The notes under the pieces are model-generated. The model was not told the origin of the DNA. It saw only the letters and a list, made by a program, of their open reading frames with translations, and did not search any database. Made by a program: the position numbers and the translations under genes. From Mucilaginibacter sp. (GTDB taxonomy: Bacteria > Bacteroidota > Bacteroidia > Sphingobacteriales > Sphingobacteriaceae): a stretch of 59,726 nt of DNA. Positions 34,590 through 42,155 of this stretch are shown here, in pieces (within the stretch, counting starts at the first letter, position 1; the number at the start of each line of letters is the position of its first letter). The stretch spans positions 1 to 59,726 of the forward strand of contig JARLHA010000077.1 in the NCBI GenBank assembly GCA_031292485.1, in the 5' to 3' direction.

Positions 34590-34757
34590 GTTTAGTTCAT
34601 GGTTCATGGTTCATAGTTCATGGTTGAATCAGTTTTTGTATTATAAACTATCAACAATGCAATATGAATCAGTTAATATATTGGTTCGCGGATCATGTTT
34701 CATGGGCGATATTCTCATTTCTTTTACTATGAACTATCAACCATGAACCATGAACCA
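34588..34757. repeat. TTCATGG repeat pair between DUF4290 and murA
   Basis: GTTCATGGTTCATGG, GTTCATAGTTCATGG words (34600-34625) face ACTATCAACCATGAACC and ATGAACCA words (34727-34757). These opposite-facing words span the whole gap and add an in-frame ATG to murA. Confidence 0.8.
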
Positions 34758-34758
34758 A

Positions 34759-35478
34759 TTAATATTTCTTCGCGCCGCCGTTATTGCGGTTACGGTTTTG
34801 GTTGTTATTATTGTTATTACGCGGGTTGTTGTTATTGGTACGGCCGCGGTTATTTTGGTTATTTTGGTTGTTGGTACGGCCGCGGTTATTTTGGTTGTTG
34901 TTGGTGTTATGCGGCATCGAACGGTATTCAACCTTGTTCAAGTTGATGTTTTCTTCGAGTTTTAATTGTCCGCCGGAGAGGTTGTAAAGGTCAGACAGGA
35001 TGATCTCATCAGCCACTGAATCTTTATTCCATTGTACATAAGCCATTTTCATAAAGTTAGCGATGGCTTGTACCATGTGGCGTTTACGGTCGGCATCATC
35101 AATGCTTTTGGCCTTTTCAATCATCAATTCAATGGTTTTACCATAGTGTTTGTATTTGATGCGCTGGTGCGGGTACCGCAGCGGCTCGGGCTTCATATGG
35201 ATAGCTTCCGTCGATGGTTTCGGATACGGCGAATCCACGTCGATCTGGAAATCTGAAATAATGTGCAGGTGATCCCACAGTTTATGTTTAAAATCGGCAA
35301 CATCGCGCAGGTGGGGGTTCAAAAAACCCATCAGGTCAATTACCACCTGGGCATAACGGTTGCGTTCTTCTTTGGTAGGCAGCGCAACAATATATTTTAC
35401 CATATTTTGTACGTTACGGCCATATTCAGACAGGATAAGTTTATTCCTGGTGGAGTTATAATCAAAATTTTCGGGCAT
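34759..35478 (-). CDS. DUF4290 family protein with Asn/Arg-rich tail
   Basis: A 239-residue protein. Residues 1-180 match DUF4290 (FDYNSTRNKLILSEYGRNVQ, NPHLRDVADFKHKLWDHLHI, PYPKPSTEAIHMKPEPLRYP, YGKTIELMIEKA), a mainly helical family of unknown function conserved in Bacteroidota beside murA. After EYRSMPH the last about 48 residues consist almost only of N, R, Q, G and T (repeats of NNRGRTNNQ), a low-complexity tail ending NNGGAKKY that could bind RNA or drive assembly (inference). It is probably cotranscribed with murA: 170 bp separate them, filled with repeats, and the only clear promoter lies upstream of this gene. Confidence 0.92.
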   Translation of the reverse strand: MPENFDYNSTRNKLILSEYGRNVQNMVKYIVALPTKEERNRYAQVVIDLMGFLNPHLRDVADFKHKLWDHLHIISDFQIDVDSPYPKPSTEAIHMKPEPLRYPHQRIKYKHYGKTIELMIEKAKSIDDADRKRHMVQAIANFMKMAYVQWNKDSVADEIILSDLYNLSGGQLKLEENINLNKVEYRSMPHNTNNNQNNRGRTNNQNNQNNRGRTNNNNPRNNNNNNQNRNRNNGGAKKY

Positions 35479-35595
35479 AGTTTTATAAGCTATGTAATGA
35501 ATAAATTTATTGAAAGTTTAAAATCAGCACAGACATTATTTCCTAAAAAAACCGGAAATAACAGGCTAAAGTTGAATTTACCTGAACAGGTAACG

Positions 35596-35626
35596 CAAAT
35601 ATAAAGCAATTGTGTGAAAGTGCAAA
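35596..35626 (-). promoter_or_regulatory. Perfect Bacteroidota promoter for DUF4290-murA
   Basis: On the minus strand TTTG (35626-35623), a 19-bp spacer and TATATTTG (35603-35596) match the -33/-7 consensus TTTG-N19-TAnnTTTG exactly. The predicted leader is about 110 nt. Confidence 0.8.
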
Positions 35627-35631
35627 TAAAT

Positions 35632-35672
35632 TAGTTGATTGGTTGAATGAGTTAGATTAAGTTGATTGGTTT
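35632..35672 (+). repeat. TTGATTGG/TTGATTAAG repeat words
   Basis: TTAGTTGATTGGTTGAATG and GATTAAGTTGATTGG words, forward orientation, upstream of the epimerase gene. Confidence 0.65.
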
Positions 35673-35733
35673 TTGGAGTTATTAGATTATAGGATCAATT
35701 AAAGCTTAAAATAGCTAATTAATTAAGTTTTAG

Positions 35734-35741
35734 TAATTTCG
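35734..35741 (+). promoter_or_regulatory. Likely -7 box of the dipeptide epimerase gene
   Basis: TAATTTCG is one mismatch from TAnnTTTG and lies 18 bp upstream of the TTG start. Confidence 0.4.
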
Positions 35742-35759
35742 CTTATTAACTTTATAAAA

Positions 35760-36866
35760 TTGAAGCCACTCCTGATAACCAAAATAGATATTTACCGCTT
35801 CAGCATCCCCATGGTGCCCTTTACTATAGCCACGGGAACGATGGACCATGCAATGAACGTTTTTATAAGGGTGCATACTGACGCCGGATTTTATGGGGTT
35901 GGAGAGTGTTCGGCCTTCCCGATGATCGTTGGGGAGACCCAGGATACTTGTTTAGTCGTTGCAAAAGATTTCGCCGGGCTATGGATCGGGAAAAACGCGC
36001 TGGAAACCGAAGCCCGTTTACAACAGCTGCATCAATGCATTGCCGGCAATACGACAATTAAAAGCGCCTTTGATATGGCTTTATATGATATTGCTGCCAA
36101 ACATGCCGGCTTGCCGCTTTACAGGTTTTTAGGCGGAGAAAGACGGGTAGTGGAATCAGATATAACCATTGGGATCGCCTCGCCGGAAGTAATGGCAAAA
36201 AAAGCGGGTGAATTTAAACTGTCAGGTGCCAATATTCTAAAAGTAAAATTGGGTAAAGACGCTGTCGGAGATGTTGAACGCGTAAAGCAGATCCGCGAAG
36301 CCGTAGGGGAGAGGCTGGCAATACGCATTGATGCCAACCAGGGCTGGAGTTTTGACGATGCCGTTTTTGCGCTGCAGGCCATGGGTAAATATGACATTGA
36401 ATTTTGTGAACAGCCGATGCGTACCTGGTATGACGACCGCCTGCCTGAATTGATGAAACTTTCGCCGGTAAAAATTATGGCGGATGAAAGTGTTTATAAT
36501 CATCATGATGCCCGGAAACAGATCAATAGTGGCTCCTGCGATTATATCAATATCAAAATGGCCAAATCCGGCGGGATCTTCGAAGCCAAACAGATTCACG
36601 ACCTGGCTGCCGCCAAAGGCATTGCCTGTATGATGGGCGGCATGCTGGAAAGCCGCATCGCGCTAAGTGCCAAGCTGCACTTTGTTTATGCCAGCCCCAA
36701 TATCAAATTTTACGATATGGATACCTGTATGCTGGGTCACCTGGTTGATCCCTGCGTCGGAGGTGTTACCTATGATGGTTATAAATTAAATATTGAAGAT
36801 ATGCCGGGTATCGGCGCTGATGCGGATGAAGGGTTTTTAGCTAAGTGTGAAAAGTTTAGTGTCTGA
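35760..36866 (+). CDS. Dipeptide (L-Ala-D/L-Glu) epimerase, enolase superfamily
   Basis: A 368-residue member of the MLE/mandelate racemase group, probably epimerising L-Ala-D-Glu released from peptidoglycan. Catalytic residues visible: KxK at 161/163 (ILKVKLGKD), metal ligands D191 (IRIDANQGW), E217 (FCEQPM) and D242 (MADESV), and K266 (YINIKMAKSGG). The C-terminal DMDTCMLGHL segment matches the dipeptide epimerase subgroup. The start is TTG at 35760: no in-frame ATG lies upstream, and the next ATG (codon 18) would cut the first beta strand ITKIDIYRFSIPM. It is convergent with the M20 peptidase gene, which could act in the same dipeptide route. Confidence 0.93.
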   Translation: MKPLLITKIDIYRFSIPMVPFTIATGTMDHAMNVFIRVHTDAGFYGVGECSAFPMIVGETQDTCLVVAKDFAGLWIGKNALETEARLQQLHQCIAGNTTIKSAFDMALYDIAAKHAGLPLYRFLGGERRVVESDITIGIASPEVMAKKAGEFKLSGANILKVKLGKDAVGDVERVKQIREAVGERLAIRIDANQGWSFDDAVFALQAMGKYDIEFCEQPMRTWYDDRLPELMKLSPVKIMADESVYNHHDARKQINSGSCDYINIKMAKSGGIFEAKQIHDLAAAKGIACMMGGMLESRIALSAKLHFVYASPNIKFYDMDTCMLGHLVDPCVGGVTYDGYKLNIEDMPGIGADADEGFLAKCEKFSV

Positions 36867-36946
36867 ACACGGATTGAGCAGATTTTTTAGATTAATCAGA
36901 TTTCCGGAAAAACGAGTCTTCCAAAAATCTGATTCAGACTAAATAA

Positions 36947-38317
36947 CTATTCAGAGAGTTCCGCAAAGTATTTGTGAAACAATGGTATCGTCTCTATCCC
37001 TTTATAATAATTAAAAATATCGTACTTCTCGTTTGGTGAGTGCAATGCGTCGCTGTCTAATCCAAAGCCCATCAATACGGTTTTTAAACCCAGTTCGGCT
37101 TCAAACAAAGATACGATAGGGATACTGCCGCCGCCACGGGTAGGGATCGGGTCCTTGCCGAACGAAGTTTTAATAGCTTTTTGGGCCGCGCGATAGGCAA
37201 CGCTGTCAGTTGGGGTAACAGCCGGTTCACCGCCATGGTGCGGCGTTACTTTTACTTTTACTGATTTTGGCGCTATTTTTTCAAAATGTGCGGTAAACAA
37301 TTTGGTTATTTCATCGGATGTTTGGTTGGGTACCAGCCGCATAGAAATTTTTGCATGTGCTTTTGAAGGCAAAACAGTTTTGGCACCTTCGCCGGTATAG
37401 CCGCCCCAAATGCCATTTACCTCCAGGGTTGGCCGGGTACCGGTACGTTCAAAGGTAGTGTATCCCTTTTCGCCCCAAAGTTCCTCAACGCCAAGGTCGG
37501 TTTTGTATTCCTGCTCATCGTAAGGGGCATTGTTAAGCGCTTTACGTTCAGCACTGGTTAAATCAACTACTTTATCATAAAAGCCCGGTATGGTAATATG
37601 GTTATTTTCGTCATGCATGGAAGCGATCATTTTGGCCAGGATAGTTGCCGGGTTTGCAACAGCACCGCCGTATACGCCTGAATGCAGGTCGCGGTTTGGC
37701 CCGGTTACTTCTACTTCAAGGTATGATAAACCACGCAGGCCTGTCTCCAGCGAAGGGTGTTCCATACTGATCATGGAAGTATCTGAGATCAGCACCACAT
37801 CGGCTTTTAGTTTTTCTTTGTTTTCTTTTACAAAAATGCTGAGGTTGGATGACCCCACTTCCTCTTCACCCTCAATCATAAACTTAATATTGCAGGGCAA
37901 AGTATTTGTTTGCATCATCAACTCGAAAGCTTTTATGTGCATATAAAACTGTCCTTTATCATCGCATGCGCCGCGGGCGTATATTTTCCCATCGCGAATG
38001 GTAGGTTCAAAAGGAGGAGTGTTCCAGAGTTCCAGCGGATCTGCCGGCTGAACGTCATAATGGCCGTAAACCAACACCGTTGGTTTATTTGCATCGATTA
38101 TTTTTTCGCCGTAAACTATAGGGTTACCTGCGGTTGGGCAAACTTCGACATTATCGGCCCCGGCATCGCGCAATTTCCCGGCTACGAAACCGGCGGTATT
38201 AAGTAGTTCCGCTTTGTACTTCGGGTCGGCGCTAACCGAGGGAAAACGAAGCAGTGCAAACAGCTCATCTAATAACCGCTGTTTGTTGTTTTCAACATAT
38301 TGTTTTATAAGCTCCAT
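36947..38317 (-). CDS. M20 family dipeptidase/metallopeptidase
   Basis: 456 residues from the ATG for MELIKQYVENNKQ; a start 26 codons upstream (38395) is inside the promoter and rejected. This is a zinc peptidase of the M20 family (CNDP/dapE-like): YGHYDVQPADPLELW (metal His/Asp), ARGACDDKGQFYMHIKAFE (bridging Asp), IEGEEEVGSSNLSIF (catalytic Glu pair), and a dimerisation lid with GPNRDLHSGVYGGAVANP, then TRGGGSIPIV and DALHSPNEKYDI near the end. It hydrolyses dipeptides or short peptides in the cytoplasm. Confidence 0.95.
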   Translation of the reverse strand: MELIKQYVENNKQRLLDELFALLRFPSVSADPKYKAELLNTAGFVAGKLRDAGADNVEVCPTAGNPIVYGEKIIDANKPTVLVYGHYDVQPADPLELWNTPPFEPTIRDGKIYARGACDDKGQFYMHIKAFELMMQTNTLPCNIKFMIEGEEEVGSSNLSIFVKENKEKLKADVVLISDTSMISMEHPSLETGLRGLSYLEVEVTGPNRDLHSGVYGGAVANPATILAKMIASMHDENNHITIPGFYDKVVDLTSAERKALNNAPYDEQEYKTDLGVEELWGEKGYTTFERTGTRPTLEVNGIWGGYTGEGAKTVLPSKAHAKISMRLVPNQTSDEITKLFTAHFEKIAPKSVKVKVTPHHGGEPAVTPTDSVAYRAAQKAIKTSFGKDPIPTRGGGSIPIVSLFEAELGLKTVLMGFGLDSDALHSPNEKYDIFNYYKGIETIPLFHKYFAELSE

Positions 38318-38332
38318 AGTATGAATTTGGAG

Positions 38333-38340
38333 CAAATATA
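38333..38340 (-). promoter_or_regulatory. -7 box of the M20 peptidase gene
   Basis: TATATTTG on the minus strand fits TAnnTTTG exactly, about 16 bp upstream of the chosen ATG, and supports that start. Confidence 0.5.
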
Positions 38341-38464
38341 GGGTTCTTTTTGTGAGAAAAAATGGAATATGATGAGCGCTATCCGCTAAAATCAAGGTGC
38401 CATTTGGTAATTATTCTGAAGTTAAGCCAACCAGGAAGCCGAATGACCCAGATTCAAAAAGTTA

Positions 38465-38503
38465 AAACAAAAAAAATGACCTGCCTCTTTAAAGAAGCAG
38501 GTC
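38465..38503 (-). terminator. Terminator of the tandem-repeat protein gene
   Basis: On the minus strand GACCTGC/GCAGGTC (with an inner TCTTTAAAGA palindrome, 38478-38503) is followed by TTTTTTTTGTTTT. Confidence 0.85.
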
Positions 38504-38531
38504 GTCTTGATATAAATTAGTTTTATATTAA

Positions 38532-39086
38532 TTAGTTAAGGTCAGCACTACCAGTACTTTTCTTGTCGCTTAAATCAGCGCTACCGGTACTTTTCTTGTC
38601 GCTCAAATCGTTGTCATCGCTTAAATCAGCGCTGCCGGTACTTTTCTTGTCGCTCAAGTCAGCGCTACCAGTACTTTTCTTGTCGCTCAAGTCAGCGCTG
38701 CCGGTACTTTTCTTGTCGCTCAAGTCAGCGCTACCAGTACTTTTCTTGTCGCTCAAGTCAGCGCTACCAGTACTTTTCTTGTCGCTCAAGTCAGCGCTGC
38801 CAGTACTTTTCTTGTCGCTCAAGTCAGCGCTGCCAGTACTTTTTTTGTCGCTTAAGTCAGCACTACCAGTACTTTTCTTGTCGCTTAAGTCAGCACTACC
38901 AGTACTTTTCTTGTCGCTCAAGTCAGCGCTACCAGTACTTTTTTTGTCGCTCAAGTCAGCGCTACCGGTGCTTTTTTTGTCAGAAACAGACGTAGAGGTA
39001 TTTGTTGCTGTTGCTTTAGTGTGAGCTGAAGCTGAGAGAGCACAGATACTTAAAACTAACGTCGCAGATAATAGTAACTTTTTCAT
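38532..39086 (-). CDS. Secreted protein of 13 tandem 11-residue repeats
   Basis: 184 residues: a signal peptide (MKKLLLSATLVLSICALS, cleavage near ASAHT), a short TKATATNTSTSV linker, eleven perfect copies of SDKKSTGSADL, an interruption SDDNDL, two more copies, and a final N. The DNA is a 33-bp tandem repeat with mostly third-position differences (GCGCTACC/GCGCTGCC, CTT/CTC), so the peptide is under selection to stay constant while the array expands or shrinks. There is no Cys and no recognised domain; the composition (S, D, K, G, T) suggests an extended, highly soluble, possibly cell-surface or ice/ion-interacting chain. The reverse strand is also fully open, a by-product of the repeat. It ends at a strong terminator and stands alone. 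Confidence 0.85.
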   Translation of the reverse strand: MKKLLLSATLVLSICALSASAHTKATATNTSTSVSDKKSTGSADLSDKKSTGSADLSDKKSTGSADLSDKKSTGSADLSDKKSTGSADLSDKKSTGSADLSDKKSTGSADLSDKKSTGSADLSDKKSTGSADLSDKKSTGSADLSDKKSTGSADLSDDNDLSDKKSTGSADLSDKKSTGSADLN

Positions 39087-39614
39087 AAAGAATATTTAGA
39101 GATTTAGCTATGTGTGTTTTTATCAATAATTTATTTTATCAAATACTATATCTTTTATCAAATCGCTTACGTATAAAGTGTGATTAAACACCGGTATAAG
39201 GTTTTGGATGAGCAAACGCTAATCAAAAACAACGACTGTAAAAAAGAACAGCATAGTCGTCCGTGTATCTTTATTTTAATTTTTTTTAGAAAAACTTAAA
39301 TAAAAGAACAAAGATTTAAAACGTGCGAAAATTTATTTAATTGAATTCAGATGGTTAAATGAAGATTAAGACGCTAATTTTGCTGTTATCTGCCTTAACT
39401 AAATGTACCATAACAAATAGGCAAGAGCAATAAAAAAAACACTTAATCAGGTCAACTATCGTTGTCCAATAATTTATCAGCATCAAATCTAAACAATATG
39501 TTTCAATAAACAAAATAAAATATCAAATTAATTAAGAATTAGTTTCTTTGAAATTTAAGTACGGTTAAATTTTATTTACAACTTTCTTTCGCAACTAAAC
39601 GTAATAATGCCTTA
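39087..39614. other. 528-bp AT-rich intergenic region
   Basis: A divergent promoter region between the repeat-protein gene and the TPR gene. One possible 24-codon lipoprotein-like frame is at 39359-39433. An ACGACT/AGTCGT hairpin is at about 39230-39260. No other gene. Confidence 0.5.
39359..39433 (+). CDS. Possible 24-residue peptide or lipoprotein remnant
   Basis: MKIKTLILLLSALTKCTITN and four more residues look like a lipoprotein signal (LLSALTKC), ending at TAA only seven residues after the Cys. It may be a remnant of a lipoprotein gene or a lipopeptide; no other support. Confidence 0.25.
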   Translation: MKIKTLILLLSALTKCTITNRQEQ

Positions 39615-41051
39615 ATGAAGAAGAATCTCCTGTTTGTTTTTTTGATAATGCTTAAATTTTCTGCAATGGCGTATGCGTCAAGCGGAAATTTGCGGCAGGA
39701 TACTAATGAGGTTAAAAAGCTTAACAGGCAAGGCTTTGATTCCCGTTTGACAAATCCTGAACAGACGATTATTTATGCCGATAGAGCTATGGCTTTGGCC
39801 AAATCGCTTAATTATGATGAAGGTATAGGAGAGTCCTATCGCGTAAGGGGAATTGGAAATTATTATCTTAACCACGCGCAAAAAGCTATTGATGATTATT
39901 TAGCTGCCTACGATAGCTTTAAACAAATTAATGATTTACGCAGCGAAGCCAACGTGCTTAATAATATTGGGAATTTATATAGAGACAATGACTATAGTGG
40001 CGCCCTGGATTTCTTTCAGCAAGCCTTGGCTATCGCAAATAAATTACATGATGCCCACCTCATCGCTAAACTTGATTTAAACATTGGCGATGTTTACTTC
40101 CGGAAAAAGAGCTATTACCAGGCTTTGAGTTATGATAACCAGAGTAATGTGCTTTTTGCAGCGTTGAAAGACTCTGTCAATCTGGTGCTCTGCCTTCAAA
40201 ACAAAGGTGTTATTTATTTTTATCTGCGGCAGTACTTAAAAGCAGATAGCTTGCTTTTAAGTGCCAATGATAAAGCCCATCAATTAGATTTGAATGAAAC
40301 TATTGCAAGTATCAACTTAACCATTGCTGATTCATATATTGCCCAGGGTAAGTATATTGATGCTGAAAAAGCAATACAGGAAGGGTTGGTATATGCCAGT
40401 GCAGTTAAAGATGAAAAAATACAGGCAGATTTTAAGTATACAAGTTACCAATTAGAGTCAAAGCGCAAAAACTATAAGGTGGCGCTTTCTATCTTACAGG
40501 AAATTTACCAGACCGATAGTGTTAGTTTTAAGCAAAACAGTTCGACCCAAATAAACCTGCTGCGCGAACAGGCGAAGCAGCAAGCCCGCATAAAGGAAAA
40601 TGAGATATTGATCCAGAAACAAAAATATGACCGTGTAAGATTCTGGGGGGTAACAGTGGTTGCCGGCTTATTGCTTGTTTTGGTTGCTTTGTTGATAAGT
40701 AATGTTAAACGGAAGGCAAAAACGAATTTGCAACTAACAGCACTGAATGCTGAAATCTCCAGGCAAAAAGATAACCTCGACAGGATCAATCATCACCTGG
40801 AAGAAATAATTGACGAAAGAACTAAAGATCTGCAGGTAAAAAATAAAAAACTGTCCGAGTATTCCTCCTACCTGTCGCACCAGATTCGGGGGCCTATTGC
40901 CACACTTAAAGGCTTATTGAACCTTGAAAAAGAAGGTTTGGTTGATCAGCGCGAATGTATCAGGATGATGAATAAGAGCGTTTCGGAAATTGATGATAAG
41001 ATCATCGAAATGAGTGACATGCTGCACGATCCGGGAAGGGCCGGATTTTAG
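39615..41051 (+). CDS. TPR signalling protein with histidine-kinase DHp domain but no ATPase
   Basis: 478 residues. A signal peptide (ending MAYAS) is followed by about seven TPR units in the periplasm (GIGESYRVRGIGNYYLNHAQ, EANVLNNIGNLYRDNDYSGA, NIGDVYFRKKSYYQAL). A membrane helix follows at about 336-357 (FWGVTVVAGLLLVLVALLI), then a coiled coil, then a DHp-like H-box YLSHQIRGPIATLKGLLNLE with His422. The protein stops 56 residues later at DMLHDPGRAGF, without the N, G1 and G2 boxes of a HATPase domain. In ordinary TPR kinases a catalytic domain follows here, so this protein cannot phosphorylate by itself; it may accept phosphate from another kinase or act as a scaffold. Confidence 0.88.
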   Translation: MKKNLLFVFLIMLKFSAMAYASSGNLRQDTNEVKKLNRQGFDSRLTNPEQTIIYADRAMALAKSLNYDEGIGESYRVRGIGNYYLNHAQKAIDDYLAAYDSFKQINDLRSEANVLNNIGNLYRDNDYSGALDFFQQALAIANKLHDAHLIAKLDLNIGDVYFRKKSYYQALSYDNQSNVLFAALKDSVNLVLCLQNKGVIYFYLRQYLKADSLLLSANDKAHQLDLNETIASINLTIADSYIAQGKYIDAEKAIQEGLVYASAVKDEKIQADFKYTSYQLESKRKNYKVALSILQEIYQTDSVSFKQNSSTQINLLREQAKQQARIKENEILIQKQKYDRVRFWGVTVVAGLLLVLVALLISNVKRKAKTNLQLTALNAEISRQKDNLDRINHHLEEIIDERTKDLQVKNKKLSEYSSYLSHQIRGPIATLKGLLNLEKEGLVDQRECIRMMNKSVSEIDDKIIEMSDMLHDPGRAGF

Positions 41052-41141
41052 GGAAGTTTGCATTTGGCAGCCCGCGTCGCATGCCTGCACAAATGTTAGA
41101 TGATAAAGTAGCCCGACTGCCAATTACACATCGCCAACTAC

Positions 41142-41429
41142 TCAAATCGGCAGCGCCGGGTGGATCTGCGCCTCCATGAGCCCAAGGTATAAACAGTACC
41201 ACGCGATCATATGGAGCACAAGTACCTGACGATGTTTTTTATAGCCCTTTGTTTCAAAGGCCAGCTTTTCTTCACCAGACGTTACAAAATACCTTATCTC
41301 GCCTTTACTTGGTTTAAACGTCGACCGTAACAGGTCAAATGCCTTGACTTTTAATTTGCTTATGGGGTCGTGAATGATTTCGTCGGTAACTGTAACATCA
41401 CCGGATATTGAGATCAAATAATTTGACAT
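41142..41429 (-). CDS. Hypothetical 95-residue protein
   Basis: A plausible small soluble protein (ISISGDVTVTDEIIHDPISK, LLRSTFKPSKGEIRYFVTSG, EEKLAFETKGYKKHRQVLVL) with a hydrophobic stretch MIAWYCLYLGLM near its C-terminus. Codon use resembles neighbouring genes. No family recognised. It lies downstream of the XRE gene on the same strand, with a palindrome between them. Confidence 0.55.
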   Translation of the reverse strand: MSNYLISISGDVTVTDEIIHDPISKLKVKAFDLLRSTFKPSKGEIRYFVTSGEEKLAFETKGYKKHRQVLVLHMIAWYCLYLGLMEAQIHPALPI

Positions 41430-41560
41430 AACAGGTATATTTATACCACGTGTTTTACAATTATTACTCCAAAAGCCCTGTTATGCGCCATAAATGCGTA
41501 TTTCGCTGCCGACAGGCGCAAAATAGGAGTTATTTGGCGGTAAATTTCAGACAAACAAAG

Positions 41561-41575
41561 TCAGGTGACACCTGA
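41561..41575. promoter_or_regulatory. Perfect palindrome TCAGGTGACACCTGA
   Basis: A 15-bp perfect palindrome lies between the XRE regulator and the small gene at 41142-41429, about 130 bp upstream of the latter. It is a candidate operator for the XRE dimer. Confidence 0.45.
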
Positions 41576-41618
41576 TTAGTACAAAAGTGTCATATTTAAT
41601 AAACAGAAATGCTAAAAA

Positions 41619-41993
41619 TTAAACCGCTTCGGCGGTTCTGTTACGCAATTCTTCATAAAGCAAAATCACTTTTCGCTGCAAGTTTGCAATTTCAGCTTCG
41701 CGGTCAATTATTTTCTTTTGCGCGATACTTAAATTTGAAACTTGTGGTTCTGCGCTCTCAGCGTCTAACGACAATAAGTTAATTACGTTAACTTCGTAAA
41801 TATTGGCGATCTGTTCCAGTCGCGAAAGATTGATATCGGTAACACCGGTTTCGATCTTTGAAAATGCCGGGATAGAAATTCCCAACCGGTTTGCCACGTC
41901 TTCCTGGCTCCAGCCGCGTTGGTGGCGTAAGGTACGGATGTTTTTACCAACAGATTTATTGGTTTTCTTTTTTAAATTTTCAGTCATAATCAA
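41619..41993 (-). CDS. XRE-family transcriptional regulator
   Basis: A 124-residue protein (or 122 from the third codon, also Met). Residues about 15-72 are a Cro/CI-type helix-turn-helix: VGKNIRTLRHQRGWSQEDVA, NRLGISIPAFSKIETGVTDI, NLSRLEQIANIYEVNVINLL. The C-terminal half (IAQKKIIDREAEIANLQRKV...) is a coiled coil that probably dimerises. It lies downstream of the UvrD-like helicase, separated by inverted repeats (42097-42146). Confidence 0.92.
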   Translation of the reverse strand: MIMTENLKKKTNKSVGKNIRTLRHQRGWSQEDVANRLGISIPAFSKIETGVTDINLSRLEQIANIYEVNVINLLSLDAESAEPQVSNLSIAQKKIIDREAEIANLQRKVILLYEELRNRTAEAV

Positions 41994-42096
41994 GTTTTCC
42001 TCAATAATTTTAGTTCACTTAGGGTACTTAAATTAATCAAATTTCATGCCGTGTTTAATTATAGGGCAAATTTAACTTGCCGTACAATTAATAAAT

Positions 42097-42146
42097 AAAA
42101 CATTGGGAAATATTGGGGAATGTTTTCTACGTAGGTGTGTAGAAAA
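42097..42146. promoter_or_regulatory. Two inverted repeats upstream of the XRE gene
   Basis: AAAACATT (42097-42104) with AATGTTTT (42119-42126), and TTTTCTAC (42123-42130) with GTAGAAAA (42139-42146). They overlap, so the two hairpins exclude each other. They lie between the helicase stop and the XRE gene and could be operator sites, the helicase terminator, or a switch between two folds. Confidence 0.45.
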
Positions 42147-42155
42147 ATCAATACT

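Noticed and set aside
35263..35604. 113-codon plus-strand frame
   Set aside because: Antisense to the DUF4290 gene and its promoter.
38540..38990. CRISPR-like regular spacing of the 33-bp units
   Set aside because: Units are directly contiguous with no unique spacers and encode a perfect peptide repeat.
38563..39024. Long open frame on the plus strand across the tandem-repeat gene
   Set aside because: It is only the reverse complement of a 33-bp repeat with no stop in that frame; it has no start context or signal, while the minus strand has a signal peptide and terminator.
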